Positions 53,925 to 61,644 of a DNA stretch of 64,000 bases are shown in pieces. A model generated the notes under the pieces. It did no database searches. It worked only from the letters and a program-made list of their open reading frames with translations, and was not told where the DNA came from. This DNA is from CAZKHG01 sp964552655 (GTDB taxonomy: Bacteria > Bacteroidota > Bacteroidia > Bacteroidales > Tenuifilaceae), in assembly GCA_964552655.1 (NCBI GenBank), contig CAZKHG010000012.1:17980-81979 (forward strand), given 5' to 3'. Positions within the stretch are counted from its first letter, which is position 1. Each line of letters opens with the position of its first letter. Made by a program: the position numbers and the translations under genes.

Positions 53925-54293
53925 ATGGATAAGAATATTGTAAACTGGACAAAGATCAGGGAGCAGGGTTTGGCGATTTTTCTGCTTAAGAACAACTTCG
54001 AGAAGATCAACTACTTTGAATCCGATAGTACCTTTACTTATCTGGTGCTCGAGGATGGATCGAAGGTGCAGGTGGACATATACCTTCACCAGCTGGAGAA
54101 AGTCTTGCCTCCTGCCGTTTTTTACCGCTGCGGGTGGTCCTACCTGGTGAACCTGAACAAGGTAAGGGAGTACTGGATGCTGGAGTACCCGTTCCTGGTG
54201 ATGAGCAATGGCAATATCATACCCATTTCCCCACCTGACAAGCTAAAGGTTAAGAAAGCCCTCAGGAACAAGGTGGAAATCATTCATGAGTAA
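53925..54293 (+). CDS. Stand-alone LytTR DNA-binding regulator
   Basis: A 122-residue protein made almost entirely of a LytTR DNA-binding domain: FEKINYFESDSTFTYLVLEDGSK, HQLEKVLPPAVFYRCGWSYLVNLNKV, and VMSNGNIIPISPPDKLKVKKAL. The usual response-regulator receiver domain is missing, so it is not a two-component regulator in the normal sense. LytTR proteins are common regulators of bacteriocin and peptide-signalling genes and bind tandem direct repeats. The 31-bp repeat before its own gene and before the peptide gene is the obvious candidate site. No histidine kinase gene is in the window. Confidence 0.9.
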   Translation: MDKNIVNWTKIREQGLAIFLLKNNFEKINYFESDSTFTYLVLEDGSKVQVDIYLHQLEKVLPPAVFYRCGWSYLVNLNKVREYWMLEYPFLVMSNGNIIPISPPDKLKVKKALRNKVEIIHE

Positions 54294-54826
54294 GGGCTTT
54301 ATTTAAGTGATGCCCTTGTTCGCACATACACGATTTCAGTGTGTGAGAGTAATCTTATTTATAAGAATTTCTAGAAAATGGTTTCTTAGGAAACATTTAA
54401 TATCATTTAGATTAATGTGCTGTTCTTACACCAATTTGATTGCTCTACAACCAGCATTTGAAAATAGCTATTCGTACAAAATATCGGTTACTTTTCCACA
54501 TTACCTCAATTATGGAAAATGAAAAACTAAAATATGAGAGTTTGTCAGTATTTGCATTATTTATTGCAATTGCACTCCTCATACTCGAGTGGGAGTCAAC
54601 TAAAAAAGCAGTTTATGATGCTTGGAATCTTATCTATTGTCCACCAATGGAGAAGACAAAATAGATACAAGACTTGATTTAAGAAGCGACAATTGCACTC
54701 TTTTTGAAATTTCACAAAATTGGGTATTGGATAATATTTTCCTGACACCCGATTTTGTTTTTTTATATTTATTAAGAAATGAGTATTTTGTAAAAAAAAT
54801 TATGGTAACTAGATTCTTTTAAACAA
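54294..54826. other. AT-rich stretch between LytTR and the exporter gene
   Basis: These 533 bases are clearly more AT-rich than the genes on each side and hold only one small frame I would support (54512-54664). A segment around 54492-54510 (TTTCCACATTACCTCAAT) closely resembles the first codons of the exporter gene (TTTCCCCCATTACCTCCAA at 54831), suggesting a decayed partial duplication. Other open frames at 54307-54522 and 54622-54822 look fortuitous. Confidence 0.4.
54512..54664 (+). CDS. Possible 50-residue single-TM protein, immunity candidate
   Basis: An ATG at 54512 opens a 50-codon frame: a charged N-terminus (MENEKLKYES), one strongly hydrophobic helix (LSVFALFIAIALLILEW, about residues 11-27), and a polar tail with one Cys (AWNLIYCPPMEKTK). 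Its length, single helix and position between regulator and exporter are what one expects of a bacteriocin immunity protein, but that is inference. I do not recognise the sequence. It may instead be a chance frame in AT-rich DNA. Confidence 0.4.
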   Translation: MENEKLKYESLSVFALFIAIALLILEWESTKKAVYDAWNLIYCPPMEKTK

Positions 54827-57019
54827 ATGCCTTTCCCCCATTACCTCCAACCCGATGCCATGGACTGCGGCCCAACCTGCCTGAGAATGATTGCCAGGCA
54901 TTACGGCAAGTTTTACAATATACAAACCCTTAGGGAACGTAGCTATATTACCCGCCTGGGGGTAAGCATGCTGGGTATAAGCAGGGCTGCCGAGAGCATC
55001 GGGTTCAGGACTATGGGCGTAAAAATCAGCTTTGAGCAGCTGATGAAAGAAGCCCCGTTGCCTGCTATTGTTCACTGGAATCAGAACCATTTTGTGGTGG
55101 TTTACAAAATAACAGGCAAAAGCGGGAACGAGGTAGTTCATGTTGCTGACCCTGCTCATGGGTTAATCAAATACCCACGCGGGGAGTTCATCCGTTGCTG
55201 GACCTCAACTGTTGAGGATGGGGAGAAGCGGGGCACAGCCCTGCTGCTTGAAACAACACCGGATTTCTACGCCGCCCGGGACGAAAAACCCAACAAGAAA
55301 AAGTTCGGGTTCCTGTTCAGCTACCTGCGGCCTTACAGGAAACTCGTTGTACAGCTTTTATTAGGGTTGGTTCTGGGGAGTTTGCTGCAGCTGCTCTTCC
55401 CATTTCTCACCCAGAGCATTGTTGACCAGGGCATCGGGAACCGGAATATCGGGTTTATCTACCTGGTGCTGATAGCCCAGCTGGTGCTAACAATAAGTAG
55501 AGTATCAGTAGAATTTATTAGAGGTTGGATATTGCTTCATTTGGGAACAAGAATCAACGTTTCGTTGATTTCCGATTTTCTGGTTAAGCTTATGCGTTTA
55601 CCCATGCGCTACTTCGATACCAAGTTGACCGGCGACCTGATGCAGCGCATCGGCGATAACCGCAGGATAGAATCTTTCCTTACAGGGACAACCCTGAACC
55701 TAATGTTTTCGCTTGTAAACCTGATTATTTTCGGGTTGGTGCTGCTGTATTACAGCTGGTTGATTTTCCTGATCTTCATTACCGGCAGTGCGATATACAC
55801 CGCATGGGTTTGGATATTCCTCCGGAAAAGGGAAGAACTTGATCACCGTAGGTTCGCCCAGCAATCGGCGAACCAGAGCAACCTGATCCAGATAATCCAG
55901 GGGATGCAGGAGATCAAGCTGAACGGCTGCGAGCAGCAGAAGCGATGGGAATGGGAGGGGATTCAGGCTAAGCTTTTCAGGGTTGGCGTAAAAGGGCTTG
56001 CCCTTAGCCAGTACCAGCAGAGCGGAGCGGTATTAATCAACGAGGTTAAAAATATTGTAATTACCGTGATTGTTGCCAAAAGCGTTGTGGACGGAACCCT
56101 TACCCTGGGTATGATGATGGCCGTGCAGTACATCATAGGTCAGCTCAACAGCCCGATTGACCAGCTGATAGGTTTTTTCAACACCACTCAGGATGCAAAA
56201 ATAAGCCTCGAAAGGTTGGGGGAGATTCATAACCGGGAGGATGAGGAGTCAGTTGATGATATTAAAATTAAGGAAATTCCTGTTAGCAGGGAAATTGAAG
56301 TGAAGAATCTTACTTTCCGGTACGAAGGACCCGACTCGGAGCTGGTGCTGGATAAAATCAACCTGAAAATACCAGCCGGTAAGCAAACAGCGATAGTTGG
56401 GACATCGGGAAGCGGTAAAACAACTCTCATCAAATTGCTGCTCGGATTTTACCCGCCAACCGGCGGTGAAATCAAACTGGGTGAAAACAGCCTCGATGCA
56501 TTCAGCATAAGTGAATGGAGACGGAACTGCGGCGTTGTGATGCAGGACGGGTACATCTTCTCCGATACCATTGCCAACAATATCGCACCTGGGGTTGAAA
56601 ATATTGATAAGATCAGGTTGCTGCAGGCAGCCCGAATTGCCAATATCGAGGAGTTCATCAACGAACTGCCACTTGGTTACAACACAAAAATCGGCAACGA
56701 GGGGCATGGGTTAAGCCAGGGGCAGAAGCAAAGAATCCTGATTGCCCGCGCGGTTTACAAGGATCCGGTGTATATCTTTTTTGATGAGGCCACCAACGCC
56801 CTTGATGCCAATAACGAAAAGGTGATAATGGAAAACCTGCAGGAGTTTTTTAAAGTGCGGACTGTTGTGGTGGTCGCACACCGACTGAGCACAGTTAAAA
56901 ATGCCGACCAGATTGTTGTACTGGAAAAGGGTAGAATCGTTGAGGTGGGAACCCACGCAGAGCTGAGCAAAAACATGGGGGTGTACTATACTCTTGTGAA
57001 AAACCAGCTGGAACTTTAA
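54827..57019 (+). CDS. Peptidase-containing ABC exporter (PCAT, C39 family)
   Basis: A 730-residue fused exporter. Residues 1-130 are a C39 cysteine protease that trims double-glycine leaders: Gln8, catalytic Cys14 (QPDAMDCGPTC), His88 (NQNHFVVVY) and Asp108 (VADPAHG). Six membrane helices lie at about 165-445, and the ATPase domain at about 480-730 has Walker A (GTSGSGKTTLIKLL), signature LSQGQKQRILIARA and Walker B (VYIFFDEATNALD). The signature reads LSQGQ in place of LSGGQ. It should cut the peptide encoded at 50640 after GG and export it. It is co-directional with the HlyD gene at 57502, with a damaged GxxExxY gene in between. Confidence 0.95.
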   Translation: MPFPHYLQPDAMDCGPTCLRMIARHYGKFYNIQTLRERSYITRLGVSMLGISRAAESIGFRTMGVKISFEQLMKEAPLPAIVHWNQNHFVVVYKITGKSGNEVVHVADPAHGLIKYPRGEFIRCWTSTVEDGEKRGTALLLETTPDFYAARDEKPNKKKFGFLFSYLRPYRKLVVQLLLGLVLGSLLQLLFPFLTQSIVDQGIGNRNIGFIYLVLIAQLVLTISRVSVEFIRGWILLHLGTRINVSLISDFLVKLMRLPMRYFDTKLTGDLMQRIGDNRRIESFLTGTTLNLMFSLVNLIIFGLVLLYYSWLIFLIFITGSAIYTAWVWIFLRKREELDHRRFAQQSANQSNLIQIIQGMQEIKLNGCEQQKRWEWEGIQAKLFRVGVKGLALSQYQQSGAVLINEVKNIVITVIVAKSVVDGTLTLGMMMAVQYIIGQLNSPIDQLIGFFNTTQDAKISLERLGEIHNREDEESVDDIKIKEIPVSREIEVKNLTFRYEGPDSELVLDKINLKIPAGKQTAIVGTSGSGKTTLIKLLLGFYPPTGGEIKLGENSLDAFSISEWRRNCGVVMQDGYIFSDTIANNIAPGVENIDKIRLLQAARIANIEEFINELPLGYNTKIGNEGHGLSQGQKQRILIARAVYKDPVYIFFDEATNALDANNEKVIMENLQEFFKVRTVVVVAHRLSTVKNADQIVVLEKGRIVEVGTHAELSKNMGVYYTLVKNQLEL

Positions 57020-57040
57020 GAATATATGGAACACAAACAA

Positions 57041-57050
57041 CACAGATTTT
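57041..57050 (+). repeat. Left flank repeat of the GxxExxY insertion
   Basis: CACAGATTTT here is the reverse complement (8 of 9 bases) of AAATCTGCG at 57473-57481 on the far side of the GxxExxY gene. The pair looks like short imperfect terminal inverted repeats. Confidence 0.4.
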
Positions 57051-57070
57051 GCAGTTAAAAACGGATTTAT

Positions 57071-57465
57071 ATGACAGAATTAATTCATAAAGATTTATCA
57101 GAAAGAATAATTGGATTATTTTATAATATTTACAATTATCTGGGATATGGTTTTTTAGAGAAAGTTTATGAAAATGCATTTGCGGTTGAACTAAAATCTT
57201 CAAATATTAAATTTAAAACACAACAACCAATTGATGTTTACTATAAATCAGAAAAAGTTGGTTTTTTTATATTGCTGATATTGTTGTTGAAGATAAGATT
57301 ATTATTGAACATAAAGCTGCTGAGAGTCTATGCCCTGAACATGAATATCAACTTATAAATTACCTAAAAGCTACAAATTTTGAATTGGGTTTTTTATTTA
57401 ATTTTGGAAAGAACCCACAGTTCAAAAGATTAGTATTTGCAAATGAAAGAAAGAATCTGCGATAA
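57071..57465 (+). pseudogene. GxxExxY-family gene, frameshifted
   Basis: The first frame (57071 to about 57262) encodes the start of a GxxExxY protein: GYGFLEKVYENAFAVEL carries the GxxExxY motif. At a run of seven T (57262-57268) the reading frame shifts; in the next frame the protein continues with IADIVVEDKIIIEHKAAESLCPEHEYQ and LINYLKATNFELGFLFNFG, ending at TAA 57463-57465. Together they give a complete family protein of about 130 residues. Either the gene is inactivated by a homopolymer slip or the run was misread. The family's function is not well settled; genes of this kind are scattered and often in repeated flanks. Confidence 0.85.
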
Positions 57466-57490
57466 TATTAATAAATCTGCGTTTTCTGCG
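57456..57490 (+). repeat. Iterated TCTGCG motifs at the right flank of the GxxExxY insertion
   Basis: TCTGCG occurs at 57456-57461, 57476-57481 and 57485-57490, within the last codons of the GxxExxY gene and before the HlyD start. The middle one is the reverse-complement partner of the left flank at 57041. Confidence 0.5.
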
Positions 57491-57501
57491 GTCAAATAAA
57501 T

Positions 57502-58797
57502 ATGAAAACGAACAATAGTATTAATTTGCGCTCCGATGAGATAAAGGAAATTATGGGGATTCCACCACGGTGGATTGTCCGTTGGGGTATTTCTGTTATA
57601 TTTGTTGTAATTGCCCTGGTTATCGTTGGCAGCGCTTTCTTTACCTACCCCGATATAGTTACAGCACCGGTTATTATTACCAGCCAGAACCCCCCATCAT
57701 CGGTAATTGCCAGAGTTTCCGGTAAACCCGATATAATCTTTTTTAACGATGGTTCACTGGTTAACACCGGTGACACCCTGGCAGTGATAGAGAATCCGGC
57801 GAAATACAAGGATATATTCAACCTTAACCGGTTGATTCTGAAGTTTGATATTATTAATGTTGATAATTTTCTTTCAGGAATAGATACGGGTAGCCTGATT
57901 TTAGGCGAAGTACAACCAGCGTTCATCAATTTTTCAAAAGCATGCAATGATTACTCAATCTTTAAAAATCAAAAGCTCTACGAGCTGAAAATTCGCTCCC
58001 TGGAAGAGGAGCTCAGGCAAACCGGAACCCTTTATGAAAGGTTATTGTCACAAAAAAATCTGGTTTTTAAGGATCTAAAGTTAACCCAGAAACAGTTTGC
58101 CCGCGATTCCCAACTTTATAAAACAGGCGTAATTGCCGAGGTTGATTTTGAAAAGGCTCAATCGCTATTGATTGGTAAACGTCAATCGTACGAGAATATC
58201 AGGTTAAGCCTTTCCAACACTACAATTTCAATGGAAAGGTTAAAGCAAAGCATCACCGATGCAAAGCTTGAGATGGAATATCAGCGTAAGAAACTCACGG
58301 AAGATCTTCAGAATTCGTTTAACCAGCTGAAGAGCAGCTTATCCGGCTGGGAGAAAACCTATCTGCTTATCGCACCATCATCTGGAAAACTAACCTATAT
58401 GTCGCTATGGAGCAAGTTACAGGAGGTGAAACCCGGAGAAAAAGTTTTTACCATAAACCCCGAAAACCGGGGCGAGATCCAGGCAAGAGTGATAATCCCT
58501 TTTGCAAGGGCAGGAAAGGTTAAACCAGGGCAAAGGGTTAATATGAAGCTTGATGCCTACCCCTTTTTGGAATACGGGATGGTAGAAGGGGAAGTACTAT
58601 CTATCTCAGGCGGTTCTGTTGATGCCGGTTTTCCGGCAGTCATTTCACTGAAAAGGGGAGCGGTTACCAGCTATGGGAAATCAATTGATATAGAACGGGA
58701 ACTCACCGGAATTGCCGAAATAACCACCGAAAATTTAACCATAATACAGCGTTTGATCAGCCCGTTAAAGCATCTATTCAAAAATTATACGAACTAG
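57502..58797 (+). CDS. HlyD-family membrane fusion protein
   Basis: A 431-residue adaptor protein. An N-terminal cytoplasmic stretch is followed by one membrane helix (about 30-52, WGISVIFVVIALVIVGSAFF), a first half of the barrel-sandwich (PPSSVIARVSGKPDIIFFNDGSLVNTGDTLAVIE), a long coiled-coil hairpin (about 155-280; YELKIRSLEEELRQ, GVIAEVDFEKAQSLL), then the second half (APSSGKLTYMSLW; VKPGEKVFTI) and a beta-barrel domain (VIIPFARAGKVKPGQRVNMKL). It links the C39 ABC exporter to an outer-membrane channel so that the trimmed peptide leaves the cell. No TolC gene is present here. Confidence 0.92.
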   Translation: MKTNNSINLRSDEIKEIMGIPPRWIVRWGISVIFVVIALVIVGSAFFTYPDIVTAPVIITSQNPPSSVIARVSGKPDIIFFNDGSLVNTGDTLAVIENPAKYKDIFNLNRLILKFDIINVDNFLSGIDTGSLILGEVQPAFINFSKACNDYSIFKNQKLYELKIRSLEEELRQTGTLYERLLSQKNLVFKDLKLTQKQFARDSQLYKTGVIAEVDFEKAQSLLIGKRQSYENIRLSLSNTTISMERLKQSITDAKLEMEYQRKKLTEDLQNSFNQLKSSLSGWEKTYLLIAPSSGKLTYMSLWSKLQEVKPGEKVFTINPENRGEIQARVIIPFARAGKVKPGQRVNMKLDAYPFLEYGMVEGEVLSISGGSVDAGFPAVISLKRGAVTSYGKSIDIERELTGIAEITTENLTIIQRLISPLKHLFKNYTN

Positions 58798-58913
58798 ATA
58801 GATATCAAGATAAGTGGCAAAAACATGAAAGAATTGAGGTGGTTTTAAACCTTCCTGTTAACAATAGAAATGGAAAAAATCACCAGTGTTTGATCTTGAT
58901 TGTCAGGGAATTT

Positions 58914-60017
58914 TTATTTCAACTTTTCCAGAATTTTCTTAGCCTGATTTTGATAGTACCCCTTGGTTTTTGCAAGTTCCCGGAATTGCTCAATAGCCTG
59001 TTGGGTATCGTTGGTTTTAAGGTAGGCTAGGCCTAAATACCACTGAGCCTCTTTTTTAAAATCGCTATTCATTTCTATTACCCTGCGAAAATTTATTTTG
59101 GCCATATAGTATGACCCCAGTTCAAGCTGGGATAACCCGGCGTAATAATACGGGGTAATAGCCGATGGGTTTTCCAGAATTAATTCCCCGAAAAAAGCTG
59201 CCGCTTTATTGTAATCCTTTTGTTTGTAACACGCAATGGCATCGGCGAGTTTAATGGTTTGGTTGCTGTTGGCATTTCTTGTTACGGTGGTAAATGCATC
59301 AAAGGGTTGATAGTACGAAGTATAGAGCTGATCGGGTTGAACATCCTGGTTCACGGTTCTGATCAGTAGTATTGATGCCAGCATTGCAGCAGCTGCATAC
59401 CCGGCAACCCTTACAATAAACCTGGTTTTTGGTTTTGGTGTATGAATTGCCGGTTTGGTATCTTCCTTAAGGGATGATTTGATGAAGTTTATTCTTTCCC
59501 GGGCGACTTTATTTTCAGAGTTGGTTTTATGGATACTGCCCTTCCAATCGTTTACCCATTTGGCGGTAAGCTGGTTTATATTCAGCTCTTCGGCTTCTTT
59601 TTCAATTTCTTCAAGTTTTTCAAAAAGTTTTAGCTCCTCCCGGGTGAATATTTTTTGATTTATAATTGGTTTTTCGGTAATAACAGGTTTTGATGTGTTG
59701 GCGGTAATAGGCTGGTCGTCTTTAACCTTTTCCAACGATGATTCTATAAAGTCGCGGATATTTTTGTACTTATTCGGATTGTTCCGGTATTCAGCAATGA
59801 TATGGTTGGCCACAGAATCGGCATCTATAAGGTCGGGGTCCTTTTTTATATCCTCCAGGTCGAGTTTCCCCTTCATGAAATTATTGATCTGAATGAACAG
59901 CTTATACTCATTCCTGAGGTTAGCATTTCGGGCAAGCTCCATTTCAAATCTTCGGCGTTTGTATTCAGACAGGTTACCCTCAGAGTAATCAATTATATAT
60001 TCTGTATAGTTCCCCAT
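58914..60017 (-). CDS. Anti-sigma-like membrane protein with C-terminal TPR repeats
   Basis: A 367-residue protein. The N-terminal cytoplasmic part (MGNYTEYIIDYSEGNLSEYKRRRFEMEL) resembles the helical sigma-binding segment of Bacteroidota anti-sigma factors; a long charged linker follows, with one membrane helix at about 205-225 (VAGYAAAAMLASILLIRTV). The C-terminal 110 residues are tetratricopeptide repeats (AIACYKQKDYNKAAAFFGELI; ITPYYYAGLSQLELGSYYMAKINF; WYLGLAYLKTNDTQQAIEQF). It is transcribed 51 bases after an ECF sigma gene, so it is likely its membrane-bound partner, with the TPRs in the periplasm acting as a sensor. Convergent with the HlyD gene. Confidence 0.85.
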   Translation of the reverse strand: MGNYTEYIIDYSEGNLSEYKRRRFEMELARNANLRNEYKLFIQINNFMKGKLDLEDIKKDPDLIDADSVANHIIAEYRNNPNKYKNIRDFIESSLEKVKDDQPITANTSKPVITEKPIINQKIFTREELKLFEKLEEIEKEAEELNINQLTAKWVNDWKGSIHKTNSENKVARERINFIKSSLKEDTKPAIHTPKPKTRFIVRVAGYAAAAMLASILLIRTVNQDVQPDQLYTSYYQPFDAFTTVTRNANSNQTIKLADAIACYKQKDYNKAAAFFGELILENPSAITPYYYAGLSQLELGSYYMAKINFRRVIEMNSDFKKEAQWYLGLAYLKTNDTQQAIEQFRELAKTKGYYQNQAKKILEKLK

Positions 60018-60068
60018 AAGCTATTTATTTAATTGGCTATCTCTTATATTTCTCAGATGATATAGTAT

Positions 60069-60665
60069 TTATTCCCTGACCACATGTTTGATATTCTCCT
60101 CCGATTCTTTTATAAATTTATAATCCGGGTGATCCTGCATTCTTTTTGTCATCAGCTTCTGACATTCGCATCTTTTCGTTCTCACGTAGCTGCTGGTGTA
60201 ACCCAGTTTTTCTGCAATCTCCCGTGGGGTGAACTCCTGCCAGTAAAGTTTAAGCATTTCCTGGCAAACCGGGTCGAGAGTGGAAAATACATCATAAATC
60301 AGGTTCTCGTATAGCTTGTAGTCGTAATCCTCGGTAAAATCATCGTGGGTTGTGTCATCCAGCCTGCGGTTAAGGTAATTTTGGGCCGATTGGCGTTTGT
60401 CAAGTGTATCCCGCCACAGGTTAAAGCAAACGCTGAATAGTAAGGTCTTGAACCGGGAGGTTAAGACAAAATCGGGGTTATCCAGCTTCTCCAGCATAAT
60501 AATCAGGCCATCCTGAAAAACATCCTTGGCATCCTCGCTGGTGCCGCCGTACTTGGTCACCATCAAACGGATCATGGACAGATACTTGTCCGATAGGTAT
60601 CGGACAACGTAGCTCTCCCGGTTTCTCAGGCACTCGACTATTTCCTTATCCGTAAACTCCCGCAT
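60069..60665 (-). CDS. ECF-type RNA polymerase sigma factor
   Basis: A 198-residue sigma factor. Region 2 (about 15-85): YLSDKYLSMIRLMVTKYGG, SEDAKDVFQDGLIIMLEKL and RFKTLLFSVCFNLWRD. Region 4 (about 125-180): LDPVCQEMLKLYWQEF, TPREIAEKLGYTSSYVRTKRCECQKLM, a clear helix-turn-helix. The gene precedes a TPR-bearing membrane protein that is probably its anti-sigma factor. The pair points towards the peptide system, and both the anti-sigma protein and the CHAT protease carry periplasmic TPRs, which hints at, but does not prove, a link. Confidence 0.92.
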   Translation of the reverse strand: MREFTDKEIVECLRNRESYVVRYLSDKYLSMIRLMVTKYGGTSEDAKDVFQDGLIIMLEKLDNPDFVLTSRFKTLLFSVCFNLWRDTLDKRQSAQNYLNRRLDDTTHDDFTEDYDYKLYENLIYDVFSTLDPVCQEMLKLYWQEFTPREIAEKLGYTSSYVRTKRCECQKLMTKRMQDHPDYKFIKESEENIKHVVRE

Positions 60666-60941
60666 AATAGAAGGGTTGTGGTTGACCGTTTTTACTTTAA
60701 AACAAATTTATACAAAACATTTAATAGTTTCATATCTATACTGCAAATCTTTTTCCTAAGATTTTTTCTATAATTATACGGTTGATTTAAGTTTTAAGTT
60801 GCTTAGATATTTTTAAATAATCGTTACAAGTTGGCTAATCCTATTTTTGGTGGAGGAATTTCTTCAATTTATCAAACCTTTCTTGCACGAATATGTTGAT
60901 TGTTAAATCGATTTTAGACGGTTTGCAGGGGCTAATAAACA
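60666..60941. other. Intergenic region between sigma gene and tRNA-Asp terminator
   Basis: No coding frame is supported in these 276 AT-rich bases. The sigma gene's promoter on the minus strand must lie here. Confidence 0.4.
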
Positions 60942-60971
60942 AAAAAGCCCCGGTTACTACCAGGGCTTTTT
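60942..60971 (-). terminator. Terminator of the tRNA-Asp gene
   Basis: AAAAAGCCC and GGGCTTTTT form a perfect 9-bp stem, with T runs on both strands, immediately after the 3' end of tRNA-Asp on the minus strand. Confidence 0.85.
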
Positions 60972-60972
60972 G

Positions 60973-61046
60973 CGGTCCGGACGGGACTCGAACCCGCGAC
61001 CTCCGCCGTGACAGGGCGGCATTCTAACCAACTGAACTACCGAACC
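60973..61046 (-). tRNA. tRNA-Asp (anticodon GTC)
   Basis: On the minus strand, a 74-base cloverleaf: acceptor GGTTCGG with CCGGACC (one T-G wobble), D-loop AGTTGGTT, anticodon arm GCCGCCCTGTCACGGCGG with anticodon GTC, and T-arm GCGGGTTCGAGTCCCGT. The CCA end is not encoded. A terminator follows directly. Confidence 0.95.
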
Positions 61047-61110
61047 TTTTTAAAAAGCGATGCAAATATAATTGATCATTTTGGATTTACAATAGTAATG
61101 ATAAAAAAAT

Positions 61111-61644
61111 CTAAGGAGTAAAAAAGCTAAAGTTCACGCTCCCATACTCCCGCTTTTGCTTAAACCTGGGATGATTCTCAAAATTGTACTTTGAAGAGTG
61201 CTCAAGGATAAACCATCCGCCATCCTTCAGAATGGGTTTCTCAAAAACCAGCTCGGGGATAATCTCAAGGCCGGCAATATCGTAGGGTGGATCGGCAAAT
61301 ATGATATCATACGCGTGGTGACAGTTTTTTAGAAACTGAAAAGCGTTGAATTTTATGGTTCTAACCTGCGTTAAACCCAGCTCTGATATAACTTTCGATA
61401 TGAACTTCAGGTGGTGGAAATTAATCTCTACCAGATCAACCCGTTTTGCCCCGCGTGAAGCGAACTCAAAGCTGATGCTTCCTGTTCCGGAGAAGAGATC
61501 GAGCACCTCTACCTCTTCAAAATCGAAGTTATTTGCCAGGATATTGAAAAGATTCTCCTTGGCAAAATCTGTTGTTGGTCGCGCTGTAAAATTTTTGGGA
61601 GGTGAGAAGGTTTTCCCTTTAAACCTGCCGCTGACTATTCGCAT
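61111..61644 (-). CDS. rsmD: 16S rRNA (guanine966-N2)-methyltransferase RsmD
   Basis: A 177-residue methyltransferase. The N-terminal IVSGRFKGKTFSPP and ARPTTDFAKENLFNIL segments are typical of RsmD; the SAM-binding motif is LDLFSGTGSISFEFASRGA near residue 50-68 and the catalytic motif is FADPPYD near residue 118. It methylates N2 of G966 in 16S rRNA during 30S assembly. Its start overlaps the end of the DUF3822 gene by 10 bases, an arrangement typical of Bacteroidota. Confidence 0.94.
   Translation of the reverse strand: MRIVSGRFKGKTFSPPKNFTARPTTDFAKENLFNILANNFDFEEVEVLDLFSGTGSISFEFASRGAKRVDLVEINFHHLKFISKVISELGLTQVRTIKFNAFQFLKNCHHAYDIIFADPPYDIAGLEIIPELVFEKPILKDGGWFILEHSSKYNFENHPRFKQKREYGSVNFSFFTP

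Noticed and set aside
54307..54522. 71-codon frame after the LytTR gene
   Set aside because: No recognisable domain and Cys/Arg/Phe-rich random-like sequence; only the short FPHYL stretch near its end recalls the exporter start.
54622..54822. 66-codon frame just before the exporter gene
   Set aside because: It overlaps the better-supported 50-residue TM frame and shows no motif; its composition follows the AT-rich background.
56249..56707. 152-codon minus-strand frame
   Set aside because: It is antisense to the ATPase domain of the C39 exporter.
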